10,405 bases of DNA from an uncultured Bacteroidota bacterium. Lineage in GTDB: Bacteria; Bacteroidota; Rhodothermia; Rhodothermales; UBA10348. Position numbers and translations under genes: made by a program. This document shows, piece by piece, positions 1 through 6,986 of the stretch. The stretch is taken from positions 1 through 10,405 of the forward strand of contig CALBJU010000179.1 of NCBI GenBank assembly GCA_937893205.1. Direction: 5' to 3'. Numbering within the stretch: position 1 is the stretch's first letter; each line of letters begins with the position of its first letter. The notes under the pieces are model-generated. The model was not told the origin of the DNA and did no database searches. It saw nothing but the letters and a program-made list of their open reading frames with translations.

Positions 1-261
1 TCCAGCTGCATTCGTGACGACATTGACATATAGCGTTCCATTTTCCAGCGCAGGGCCCAATTTGGTGACGCCATCGTCGGTCGTCGCCAACAAACCGAGA
101 TATTGATCGCCATCGGAGGCCCCGATCTCAGCGACCGTATTGTTTGAGAGGTCACCGAAATCTGTCTGCGCCAACGCAGGAGTCGCCGCTGAAAACATGA
201 ACAGCAGCAAGAAGGTGGTCAGGACAGAGGGTGATTCGAATCGAACTTTCATAATATTCAT
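1..261 (-). CDS. secreted protein of unknown function, N-terminal part
   Basis: Reading the minus strand from 261 gives an open frame that runs off the left edge, so only the first 87 residues are present. It begins with a clear Sec signal peptide: a basic start (MKVRF), a hydrophobic stretch rich in Leu and Phe, then ATPALA before Gln, a good signal-peptidase I site. There is no lipobox Cys. The mature part starts QTDFGDL and is rich in Asp, Gly, Asn and Thr with no Lys-rich or catalytic motif I recognise, as in many exported or surface proteins. Two in-frame ATGs compete, at 261 and 252; neither has a convincing ribosome binding site. The gene is divergent from the DAHP synthase gene. Function unknown; the signal peptide and open frame are directly visible. 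Confidence 0.72.
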   Translation of the reverse strand, partial: MNIMKVRFESPSVLTTFLLLFMFSAATPALAQTDFGDLSNNTVAEIGASDGDQYLGLLATTDDGVTKLGPALENGTLYVNVVTNAAG

Positions 262-507
262 AGCGAGCGAGCCGCTAGGTAATAGTCGTTTTCAGCTCGG
301 AGACGGCGCTATTCACCTAACTGGTCGCTACGAGAAGATTCTACGATATAGTTTTACACAAATGGATTACGTTTGAATCTGCATTTTTAGTGGTTCATTT
401 GAGAAAAACGTGATGTTTTTACTGGTTGTCAATGGCCATTAATTCGTCTTCGGAACACGAATTTGATCTATCTTCGGTGCTTTCCTGCATAAACACCCCT
501 TCTCAAA
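262..507. other. intergenic region between divergent genes
   Basis: This stretch of about 246 bases separates the secreted-protein gene (minus) from the DAHP synthase gene (plus) and must hold promoters for both. It is more A+T-rich than its surroundings around 340-430. A possible Bacteroidota-style promoter facing right is TTTG at 398-401 followed 18 bases later by TACTGGTTG at 420-428, an imperfect match to TAnnTTTG. A short inverted repeat TAGCG/CGCTA lies at 260-277, overlapping the start of the minus gene. I see no leader peptide rich in aromatic codons and no attenuator-like hairpin followed by a T-run. No coding signal on either strand convinced me. Confidence 0.35.
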
Positions 508-1617
508 GTGATTCTCATCCTAGAGCCGAATGTCGACGTGGCCTCGGAACGCTATTCACAGCTGATCCGATATCTCGATTCGAACGAACACGTTACCTAT
601 ACGACGCACGAAGTGCACGGATCAGGACAGGTTCTTACCGAAGTGTACCTGATTGGGAATACGTCCGCTCTCACGTTGGACTACATGCGGAGCCTGCCAT
701 GTGTCAAGCGGGTGGTGCGCGTTCAGGAATCGTATCGAATCCTGGGTCGTCACGGCGAGGAAGACAGGCCGACTGGCTTCACCTACAATGGCGTCACGTT
801 CAGTCAGGACACCCTGCACGTCTTCGCCGGGCTGTGTGCGGTCGATACCCCCGAGCACGTCGAGATCATGCTGGCGGCGCTCAAGGAGCGCTCACAGGTC
901 TGCACGAGGATGGGAGCCTATAAGCCCCGGACCAATCCATACTCTTTTCAGGGTCACGGTGGTTCGTGCCTGCCGTGGGTGTTCGAGCTTGCAGGGAAAT
1001 ACGATATCAAGGTGATCGCCATGGAGATCACCCACGAGTCCCACATCGACGAAATCAACGAAGCCCTCGAGCGGACCGGAAATCCGACGGGTATCATGCT
1101 GCAGATCGGAACGCGCAACACGCAGAATTTTGAATTGCTGAAGAGCGTTGGGAGGCAAAAGACTTTGCCGGTTCTGTTCAAGCGTGGCTTCGGGATCACG
1201 CTCAACGAATCTCTTAACGCGGCGGAATATTTGGCCAGCGAAGGAAATCCCAATGTCGTCTTTGCGCTGCGCGGGATGAAGAATCAGGGCGGGGATCCAC
1301 ATCGGAATATGGTCGACTTCAGCCACGTACCGGTCGTGAAGCGATTGACCCGAATGCCGGTATGTGTCGACCCATCTCACTCTGTGGGCTCTCGAGACCG
1401 TGCGCCCGACGGTATGTTGGATGTCTTTCATGCTGCGGCACAAGGGGTCGTTGCCGGAGCTAATATGGTTCTGGTTGACTTCCATCCTGCCCCATCGAAA
1501 GCCCTGGTTGACGGCCCGCAAGCACTCCGGATGGACGAGTTGTCCTGGTTTCTGGATGACGTCGCTATTGCGCGTGAAGCCTACGAAAAAAGGAAAGCGA
1601 GAGCATCGGTCGCATAA
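508..1617 (+). CDS. aroF: 3-deoxy-7-phosphoheptulonate (DAHP) synthase, class I-beta, divergent
   Basis: DAHP synthase condenses phosphoenolpyruvate with erythrose 4-phosphate, the first step of the shikimate pathway, in the cytoplasm. The 369-residue product has the two-part build of the Thermotoga-type enzyme: an N-terminal ferredoxin-like (ACT-like) regulatory domain at about 1-75, starting MILILEPN and ending VKRVVRV, then a TIM barrel. Visible barrel motifs are GAYKPRTNPYSFQG (136-149), LQIGTRNTQNF (198-208), FKRGF (224-228), VDPSHS (287-292) and ALVDG (332-336). Expected metal ligands are Cys110, His291 and Asp335, but the usual Glu is Asp324 (VDFHP), and the usual AGPCS is AGLCA. The GTG at 508 is the only start after the in-frame TAA at 490-492, and it aligns with the family N-terminus. 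There is no clear Shine-Dalgarno sequence. The glucokinase gene follows immediately. The family is sure; that it makes DAHP is likely but not certain. Confidence 0.88.
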   Translation: MILILEPNVDVASERYSQLIRYLDSNEHVTYTTHEVHGSGQVLTEVYLIGNTSALTLDYMRSLPCVKRVVRVQESYRILGRHGEEDRPTGFTYNGVTFSQDTLHVFAGLCAVDTPEHVEIMLAALKERSQVCTRMGAYKPRTNPYSFQGHGGSCLPWVFELAGKYDIKVIAMEITHESHIDEINEALERTGNPTGIMLQIGTRNTQNFELLKSVGRQKTLPVLFKRGFGITLNESLNAAEYLASEGNPNVVFALRGMKNQGGDPHRNMVDFSHVPVVKRLTRMPVCVDPSHSVGSRDRAPDGMLDVFHAAAQGVVAGANMVLVDFHPAPSKALVDGPQALRMDELSWFLDDVAIAREAYEKRKARASVA

Positions 1618-2364
1618 TTGGAAATCCTTGGAATTGATATCGGGGGTACGGGAATTAAAGCCGCGATGGTGGATATTGCGGCCGGGAAGCTCACAAGTGA
1701 TCGTTTTCGACTTCCTACGCCCGAGAATGCTTCGCCAGATGCGATCGCGGAAGTGGTCCGCGAAATCACCAACCACTTCAACTGCACGAACCGCTTCGGG
1801 TGTACCGTGCCTGCTCGCGTCGAGCATGGCCTGGTTCGTACAGCTGCGAACATTCACGAGTTCTGGATCGATACGCAGGTCGATGAGCTGTTTGCTGAAA
1901 AGACTGGATGTGACGTCACGATTCTGAATGACGCGGATGCCGCAGGCCTGGCATCGATGAAATATGGAGCCGGAAGAGGACGTAACGGAATTGTTTTTTT
2001 TCTGACCGTAGGCACCGGGATTGGATCGGCGATGTTTTTGGATGGTCAGTTGATCCCAGGCACAGAACTCGGAATGCTTACGCTACGAGGACAAGCAGCC
2101 GAACTGTATGCGTCCGCTCGTGCTCGAAAACGGGACGAGTTGGACTGGGACGAATGGGCCGCTCGATTTCAGGAATACCTGGACTACGTCGAATACCTTT
2201 TCGCCCCAGACACGATCATACTCGGGGGAGGAATCTCGCGCCCCAAGAGGGTCGAACAGTATATATCGTACCTGTCCACCAAAGCGGAACTCCTGATCGC
2301 CGAACTACAGAATGAGGCGGGAATCATCGGGGCCGCATATGCTGCTTCCGCAGATCACCAGTAG
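1618..2364 (+). CDS. ppgK: polyphosphate glucokinase (ROK family)
   Basis: This enzyme phosphorylates glucose to glucose 6-phosphate using inorganic polyphosphate, often ATP as well. The 248 residues follow the actinobacterial PPGK pattern closely: the phosphate loop DIGGTGIK (7-14), RTAANI (74-79), ILNDADAAGLA (102-112) with catalytic Asp105, the second phosphate motif TVGTGIGS (130-137), PGTELG (147-152), GGGISR (203-208) and the C-terminal AGIIGAA (234-240). It lacks the CxCG zinc motif of other ROK kinases, as PPGKs do. Oddly, the sugar-binding ExGH motif reads E-L-G-M, with Met153 for His. The start is TTG at 1618, directly after the TAA of the DAHP synthase gene; a purine-rich AAGGAAAG at about 1589-1596 inside that gene could be its ribosome binding site. 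Translational coupling is therefore likely. Length is close to the family norm. Confidence 0.9.
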   Translation: MEILGIDIGGTGIKAAMVDIAAGKLTSDRFRLPTPENASPDAIAEVVREITNHFNCTNRFGCTVPARVEHGLVRTAANIHEFWIDTQVDELFAEKTGCDVTILNDADAAGLASMKYGAGRGRNGIVFFLTVGTGIGSAMFLDGQLIPGTELGMLTLRGQAAELYASARARKRDELDWDEWAARFQEYLDYVEYLFAPDTIILGGGISRPKRVEQYISYLSTKAELLIAELQNEAGIIGAAYAASADHQ

Positions 2365-2385
2365 CGATCCTTGAACCCGCGCTTT

Positions 2386-2922
2386 CTACCGGACGACGCG
2401 GATAATGTCGGGAACGACAAATGCACCTGGAAAAAGCCGACGTAACTCCTGCACGAGCAGGATAGCCTCCACTCTATTCTCAAAATCACCGATTCTAACC
2501 CGGAAGTACGGCTGACTATACAGGTGATAGATTTCCGTCGTCTCCTTAAGGCCGAGGGACTCGCGGGCTTCTTCATCCAGCGAACCAAGCCACAATCTGG
2601 CTCTCTCCTCTACCGCTACCGTTTCAGATCGCTCTATGGAAGCAAATATTTGAACCCTGAAGCCGCTGATCTCTTGAAGGGTTCCATCGTCGGCAGTGTT
2701 GTCCATTAGAGAAGCGGGCACGTCGTGCACGGTCTCTTTGTCCCCTTCAATCGGAGTGTCTGGATACTTCGAGACATCCAGGCTTTCCGCCTCTGACCAG
2801 AGGGTCGGCCCCACGACAACGACCGATGGGCCTCGGTCCACGGCACCGCCGCCGGAAGAGCATCCCGCCAGGACGCCTACCAGCAGCGTGAATAATACGT
2901 TGGTGTTGAGACGTAATCTCAT
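2386..2922 (-). CDS. SPOR-domain lipoprotein
   Basis: A 178-residue lipoprotein. The N-terminus has basic residues, a hydrophobic core and the lipobox VLAGC (17-21), so it should be lipidated at Cys21 and held in a membrane facing the periplasm. A low-complexity linker rich in Gly, Val, Asp and Glu follows, to about residue 85. The C-terminal part, about 86-175, is a SPOR (sporulation-related repeat) domain: GFRVQIFAS opens it, YFRVRIGDF marks the central strand, and a helix with VQELRRLFP leads into the last strand FVVPDIIRV. SPOR domains bind septal peptidoglycan stripped of stem peptides, which suggests a role in division or wall remodelling. The ATG lies 15 bases after the deoC stop, so it is probably cotranscribed. 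Its end faces the ppgK end across 21 bases with no obvious terminator hairpin. Confidence 0.88.
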   Translation of the reverse strand: MRLRLNTNVLFTLLVGVLAGCSSGGGAVDRGPSVVVVGPTLWSEAESLDVSKYPDTPIEGDKETVHDVPASLMDNTADDGTLQEISGFRVQIFASIERSETVAVEERARLWLGSLDEEARESLGLKETTEIYHLYSQPYFRVRIGDFENRVEAILLVQELRRLFPGAFVVPDIIRVVR

Positions 2923-2937
2923 GATCGACTGGCGGGC

Positions 2938-3819
2938 CTAATAGTCTGACGAGCTCTTTTGTCCCTTGAGGATCGCAACCGATGCGCTCGCACCGATGCG
3001 GGTCGCGCCGTGCGCGATCATAAGTTCGGCATCCTCTTTTGTTCGCACGCCGCCTGAAGCTTTGATCCCCATCCTCGGTCCAACCACGCGGCGCATCAAT
3101 GCAACGTCCGCTGCCGTGGCTCCACCTTTTGAAAAGCCGGTAGACGTTTTTACGAAGTCCGAGCCCGCGTTCTGCGCCAGAACGGATGCAATGACTTTTT
3201 CTTCGTCCGTCAGCAGCGCGGTCTCCAAAATGACCTTCGTAACAATCTTTTCGCCTGATGGGCGAGTGGTGGCAGCGGCTTTGGCCGCATTCACGACCGC
3301 GCGAATATCGTCCTCGACATACGCATGCTGACCGCTTTTCAGCATCCCGACATTGATCACCATGTCCACCTCAACGGCGCCGTCCCGGATCGCCATCTCG
3401 GCCTCCAGAGCCTTCACTTTGGTAGCGCTTGCGCCAAGAGGGAATCCAATTACGGTGCACACCGCTACCGGAGAACCAGCCAACATTTCAGATGCGAGTT
3501 GAACGTGGCAGGGATTTACGCAGACAGAAGCAAAACAGTACCTGGCCGCCTCCTCACACAGTTCGCGAATCTGCTGTTGAGTTGTTTCAGCTTTCAGAGC
3601 CGTATGATCGATCATTCTGGCCAGAGGCGGCGCAAGATCGCAAGACACAAACGAGTATCGCTCTGGCTGATCGGCGCACACACCAAATCTACAAGCACCC
3701 GCGTCCACCATGCGGTTTAAGGCACCATGAGCCTGCTGATCTGGAGTACTGGTCTGCCCCCTCGACGCGTATCGCGCCTTCAATCGCTCAACGATTTTCT
3801 GTTTTTCTTCTGAGTTCAT
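2938..3819 (-). CDS. deoC: deoxyribose-phosphate aldolase with N-terminal extension
   Basis: DeoC splits 2-deoxyribose 5-phosphate into glyceraldehyde 3-phosphate and acetaldehyde, the last step of deoxynucleoside catabolism. The class I core is plain: MIDHTALKAETT (69-80), FASVCVNPCHV (96-106), VIGFPLGASATKVKALE (123-139), VEVDMVINVG (149-158) with Asp152, FVKTSTGFSKGGAT (222-235) with Schiff-base Lys224, and GIKASGGVRT (251-260) with Lys253. Using the ATG at 3819 gives 293 residues, against about 220 for the Bacillus-type enzyme and 259 for E. coli. The extra length is an N-terminal segment of about 65 residues containing Cys43, Cys48 and Cys60. The frame stays open to 3924, and an ATG at 3858 is possible, but the predicted peptide there looks noncoding and would run into the upstream kinase gene if extended. 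It sits between the lipid kinase and SPOR genes. Confidence 0.93.
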   Translation of the reverse strand: MNSEEKQKIVERLKARYASRGQTSTPDQQAHGALNRMVDAGACRFGVCADQPERYSFVSCDLAPPLARMIDHTALKAETTQQQIRELCEEAARYCFASVCVNPCHVQLASEMLAGSPVAVCTVIGFPLGASATKVKALEAEMAIRDGAVEVDMVINVGMLKSGQHAYVEDDIRAVVNAAKAAATTRPSGEKIVTKVILETALLTDEEKVIASVLAQNAGSDFVKTSTGFSKGGATAADVALMRRVVGPRMGIKASGGVRTKEDAELMIAHGATRIGASASVAILKGQKSSSDY

Positions 3820-3871
3820 TTCCCAAGATACATTCTTTGACCTCGCCGATTCCTGCATCCGGTGCCTGCAA

Positions 3872-4834
3872 TCAAATCTCGCGTGAAGCTGACGAGGGAA
3901 TGACCACATTAAGAGATTGTGCATTTACAGAAACCCGGATCGAGCGCGCTTGCATTGATACGACTTCCCCATCTGCGTGAATGGGCAATCCCCTGTCAGT
4001 TTCGATAAAAATAGACTGCGTTCGTACGTACGTCACCTCATCCAACCCGACGTGCCTACCATTTCTGGCCTTTGGCAGGAGCTGGATCGCTTTCCAGAAC
4101 GACAGATTGCTGACGATGCAGGGATCCAGGAAGCCGTCGCTGATCTTCGCACCCGGGTTGACGGTATAGCCACCACCGGAATCAGGTGCATTACCGACAG
4201 TCACGAACATGAGTCGGCCGCTGAACAGAAGTTCACGCGGGCTCTTCTCATTCAAGATCTTCTCATCCCAGATCGTTGCTCCTGCCGAAACCCACGTCTT
4301 GAGCGCCGACAGAATGGATACGGTGTAGCCCATCGAAAACGGCCAGGATTTATAACGGGGAGCGATGGATGCCGTATACGCGTCGAAACCAGTACCGAGG
4401 GCGTTAATAAAGATGCACTCGTGGCTCTCGGAATCCTCCTGCCAGGTAGCCTTTCCTGTATCAGCGAGAAGAACTTGGCCCCCTGCGATTTCTTCAACGG
4501 CCCTTTTCCAGGCCATCGGCATCTTCAGCGCGCGCGCAAAATCGTTTCCGGAACCGAGTGGAAGGACCCCCATGGGGACGGTAGACTGAGCCGTGACGAG
4601 ACTGCTCCCGATCTCGTGCACGGTTCCATCTCCCCCGATTGCCAGTACGAGATCCGTTTCCGGCGGAAGATCGGCTGCGAGTCTATGGGCGTGCCCCTTC
4701 TCAGTGGTGAGCGTGAGAGTGACATTGGGAAACCTCATTTCGAGCACTCTCTGGACATCTGCAGACAACAATGAGGTGCTCCCGCTTCGTGCAGCGGGAT
4801 TCATAATGGCAAAAACATTGTTGAAGCGGGTCAT
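3872..4834 (-). CDS. diacylglycerol kinase-family lipid kinase
   Basis: A 320-residue member of the DAGK catalytic family (DgkB/YegS/BmrU), ATP-dependent kinases acting on diacylglycerol or related lipid alcohols at the inner face of the membrane. The N-terminal nucleotide domain shows AIMNPAARSG (9-18), the signature AIGGDGTVHEI (65-75) and VLPLGSGNDFARAL (90-103). The C-terminal beta-sandwich domain has FINALGTGFDA (142-152), FVTVGNAPDSGGGY (210-223), SDGFLDPCIV (232-241) and HADGE (286-290), the usual closing motif. No transmembrane segment or signal is visible. The ATG at 4834 precedes the MNP motif at the normal distance. It is the first gene of the minus-strand operon with deoC and the SPOR lipoprotein, and is divergent from the binding-protein gene. 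The lipid substrate cannot be read from sequence; diacylglycerol is the default for recycling to phosphatidate. Confidence 0.86.
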   Translation of the reverse strand: MTRFNNVFAIMNPAARSGSTSLLSADVQRVLEMRFPNVTLTLTTEKGHAHRLAADLPPETDLVLAIGGDGTVHEIGSSLVTAQSTVPMGVLPLGSGNDFARALKMPMAWKRAVEEIAGGQVLLADTGKATWQEDSESHECIFINALGTGFDAYTASIAPRYKSWPFSMGYTVSILSALKTWVSAGATIWDEKILNEKSPRELLFSGRLMFVTVGNAPDSGGGYTVNPGAKISDGFLDPCIVSNLSFWKAIQLLPKARNGRHVGLDEVTYVRTQSIFIETDRGLPIHADGEVVSMQARSIRVSVNAQSLNVVIPSSASREI

Positions 4835-4974
4835 CGCGCAATCTACGATTTTGAGGGCGTCTTTTGTGGACGATCAGGACCCGGAATGTCCTATCTTCGA
4901 AAGCCGCGCCCGGGACCATCAAAAGACAGCATGATCGATCCCAGACTCGTTTTTCAACGCCCGACAGATCGTGT
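4835..4974. promoter_or_regulatory. divergent promoter region with inverted repeat
   Basis: The 140 bases between the lipid kinase and binding-protein starts must carry both promoters. They contain an interrupted palindrome: GAT-c-AGGAC at 4872-4880, a 7-base spacer, and GTCCT-ATC at 4888-4895, eight pairs with one bulged C. It could be an operator or an RNA hairpin. I found no B12-box-like conserved element, and the space is short for a cobalamin riboswitch. Neither the palindrome nor any promoter hexamer is proven. Confidence 0.3.
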
Positions 4975-5913
4975 ATGAGACCTCGTTTTGTTACAACGTT
5001 ATTGATTCTGATAGCCTTCGCAGCGGCGGGCTGCTCTCGCTCATCGTCGGAATCCGACTCACTTACCCATCGGGTCGGTGTCGACGTCGAGGACGCACTC
5101 GGTAGGAAGTTTGTCTTCGACCAACCACCCGTGCGAGTTGTCACTATCGCGCCCGGAGCAACCGAGGTGGTCGCCGCGGCCGGTGGTGCCAGGTCGTTGG
5201 TAGGAATCAGCAACGTCGATTCCTATCCACCCGAGGTTCTTTCACTCCCCACATTCTCCGTGCTTCCGCTTGACATCGAGACCATCACCTCCCTGGATCC
5301 GGATCTGGTATTTGCTTCCAATCAGATAAACGATCCTGAAGACATCGACGTGTTTTCCGCGCTGAATATACCCGTGTTTTATCTCGACGCATCTTCCTGG
5401 GATGCCGTTCACAACTCTATCCTGACCGTGGGAGTCATTCTGGACACCGGCTCAACTGCAACGGCCAGGCACGACTCACTGACCACACGGATAGAGCATC
5501 TGAAGGGATTGACAGAACAGCTCGAAACTCTTCCTGAAGGCATTTTTCTAATCTCCGATGTCACTTCCTGGTCTTTCGGTCCCGGTAGCTATGTCCAGGA
5601 TATCTTCAAGTGGGCAGGTATTGCGACCCTCACTGATTCATATGACACCCCAGCACCCATATTGAGCGATGAATTTGTGTTGCTATCGGATCCAGACATC
5701 ATCCTGGGCACATTCGGAGACGACTTCACACCGGATGATATCCTCAAACACCACCCAACTTGGAAGACGCTTTCCGCGTACAAGAATGGCCGAATCTACT
5801 CCGTTGAGGCAGATTTAATACTTCGACCCGGACCTCGAAACGTACTGGCAGCCTATCAATTGGCAGAATTCGCTCACCCACAATTGTTCACCGCATTGGA
5901 CGAGGGACACTGA
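4975..5913 (+). CDS. ABC transporter substrate-binding lipoprotein, BtuF/FecB-like
   Basis: A periplasmic-facing binding protein of the class III (TroA-like) fold that delivers a cobalamin-, haem- or siderophore-type ligand to a FecCD permease. From the ATG at 4975 it has 312 residues: a basic start, a hydrophobic core and the lipobox AAAGC (16-20), so lipidated at Cys20. The mature protein starts with a Ser/Asp-rich linker, then DALGRKFVFDQPPVRVVTIAPGATE spread over 40-64, matching the family opening; SLDPDLVFAS (106-115) and PVFYLD (133-138) close the first lobe. The second lobe holds GPGSYVQDIFKWAGI (202-216), LLSDPDIILGT (236-246) and the ending SVEADLILRPGPR (276-288). The frame extends upstream to 4864, but that part lacks signal-peptide character and the chosen ATG sits right before one. 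The permease gene follows. The substrate is not determinable; B12 or an iron chelate is likely. Confidence 0.87.
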   Translation: MRPRFVTTLLILIAFAAAGCSRSSSESDSLTHRVGVDVEDALGRKFVFDQPPVRVVTIAPGATEVVAAAGGARSLVGISNVDSYPPEVLSLPTFSVLPLDIETITSLDPDLVFASNQINDPEDIDVFSALNIPVFYLDASSWDAVHNSILTVGVILDTGSTATARHDSLTTRIEHLKGLTEQLETLPEGIFLISDVTSWSFGPGSYVQDIFKWAGIATLTDSYDTPAPILSDEFVLLSDPDIILGTFGDDFTPDDILKHHPTWKTLSAYKNGRIYSVEADLILRPGPRNVLAAYQLAEFAHPQLFTALDEGH

Positions 5914-5930
5914 AAAGAGAGCACGTCATA

Positions 5931-6935
5931 TTGTTGATTCTGCTGGCACTGATTCTTCCGGTGCTTAGCGTTGCCATCGCATTCGGATCGGTTTCCCTCC
6001 CTCTGGCATTCTCGTTCAAGACCTTGGTGACGGCGGCCACCGGTGGATCCGTGGACATGACTGATCGGATGGTGCAGATCGTGCTGGAAATAAGGCTTCC
6101 GCGCGCGCTGGCGGCGTTCATCGTCGGAGCCGGGCTCTCCATCGTCGGGGTCGCCATGCAGGCGCTCGTCCGAAATCCGCTGGCTGAACCGTATGTACTC
6201 GGAATTTCAAGCGGGGCTTCTGCGGGAGCGTCATTATTCTACCTGGGTCTCGTACCCACCATCGTTGCCGCACGCATTGATATCACGTCTGCTGCCTTTC
6301 TGGGTGCGCTTCTTTCGATCACGATCGTCTACCTGGTAGCCCGCAGCGGCCGTACGCTCTCCACCTCCAGATTGCTGCTCGCCGGCGTTGCCATGGCGTC
6401 CTTGATGGCAGCCATCTCTTCCTTTGTGACCTTTGCGTCACCGGATCTTAATCAGATGCGTGCGCTGCTTTTCTGGCTGATGGGCTCGTTCCACGGCATA
6501 ACCTGGCAAGACCTGCCCCCTGCACTCATCGTAACGATTTCGGGCGGTGTAGTACTGATGGCCGTCTCGCGTTCTCTGGATGCGCTGCTGACCGGAGAGG
6601 AGCCAGCCCACTCTCTGGGAGTTCGCGTTGAAATTCTGAAAAAGCTGCTCATAGTACTCTCGGCCCTGGTAACAGGCGTGCTGGTCTCCATCTCGGGCGC
6701 GATCGGGTTTATCGGACTCATCATTCCACACTCGATTCGCAGTGTTTTGGGGGTGAGTCACCGCTACGTGCTGCCCGGCTCGTTCATCGCCGGAGGACTC
6801 TTTCTGGTGCTCGCCGATACGCTCTCGCAGACTATCCTGGGTGGACAAGTCATCCCGGTAGGAATTGTCACTGCAATCTGCGGTGTACCGTTCTTTTTAT
6901 ATCTGCTGCGCAGTACCGACTATCAGTTCAAGTAG
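5931..6935 (+). CDS. ABC transporter permease, BtuC/FecCD family
   Basis: An inner-membrane permease of the FecCD/BtuC family, about 334 residues and mostly hydrophobic, consistent with about ten membrane helices. Family landmarks are IRLPRALAAFIVGAGLS (54-70), MQALVRNPLAEPYVLGIS (76-93) followed by SGASAGA, LLLAGVA (148-154), LFWLMGSF (180-187), the ATPase-coupling loop region GFIGLIIPHSIR (259-270), ADTLSQ (295-300) and the ending GVPFFLYLLR (318-327). The start is uncertain: TTG at 5931 has a purine-rich GAGAG at 5917-5921 at good spacing, while CTG at 5910 overlaps the upstream TGA and would add KREHV, a typical charged N-terminus. It lies 17 bases after the binding-protein gene, so one operon. 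No ATPase gene follows; the next gene is a prenyl synthase. Confidence 0.92.
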   Translation: MLILLALILPVLSVAIAFGSVSLPLAFSFKTLVTAATGGSVDMTDRMVQIVLEIRLPRALAAFIVGAGLSIVGVAMQALVRNPLAEPYVLGISSGASAGASLFYLGLVPTIVAARIDITSAAFLGALLSITIVYLVARSGRTLSTSRLLLAGVAMASLMAAISSFVTFASPDLNQMRALLFWLMGSFHGITWQDLPPALIVTISGGVVLMAVSRSLDALLTGEEPAHSLGVRVEILKKLLIVLSALVTGVLVSISGAIGFIGLIIPHSIRSVLGVSHRYVLPGSFIAGGLFLVLADTLSQTILGGQVIPVGIVTAICGVPFFLYLLRSTDYQFK

Positions 6936-6971
6936 AGAATTGAAAAACCAGTTGATCAGATGGACGTATAG

Positions 6972-6986
6972 GCCTCCGCTTGAGGC
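6972..6986 (+). repeat. small inverted repeat upstream of the prenyl synthase
   Basis: GCCTC, a five-base loop CGCTT, and GAGGC form a perfect five-pair stem ending 12 bases before the ATG at 6999. It is not followed by a T-run, so it does not look like an intrinsic terminator for the permease. In the transcript it would sit just upstream of the start codon, where no Shine-Dalgarno sequence is visible. It may be chance. Confidence 0.25.

Noticed and set aside
426..923. 165-residue plus-strand open frame overlapping the DAHP synthase start
   Set aside because: It lies in another frame over a clear enzyme, is rich in Arg and Ser, and has no domain pattern.
892..1857. 321-residue minus-strand open frame
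   Set aside because: Antisense to the DAHP synthase and ppgK genes, both with strong family motifs; its translation is rich in Arg, His and Cys and looks like a shadow.
2365..2385. Shared bidirectional terminator between ppgK and the SPOR gene
   Set aside because: The 21 bases show no stable inverted repeat or flanking T and A runs.
3820..3924. Longer deoC start giving 328 residues
   Set aside because: It would overlap the lipid kinase end and adds Arg/His/Cys-rich sequence atypical of the family; ATG 3819 is better placed.
3977..4774. 265-residue plus-strand open frame
   Set aside because: Entirely antisense to the lipid kinase, which has GGDGT and HADGE motifs; the shadow protein shows no fold-like pattern.
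4864..4974. Longer start for the binding lipoprotein
   Set aside because: It would bury the signal peptide and lipobox 38 residues inside the protein.
4835..4974. Cobalamin riboswitch before the BtuF-like gene
   Set aside because: The gap is only 140 bases and I could not find the conserved B12-box type sequence or its usual helices.
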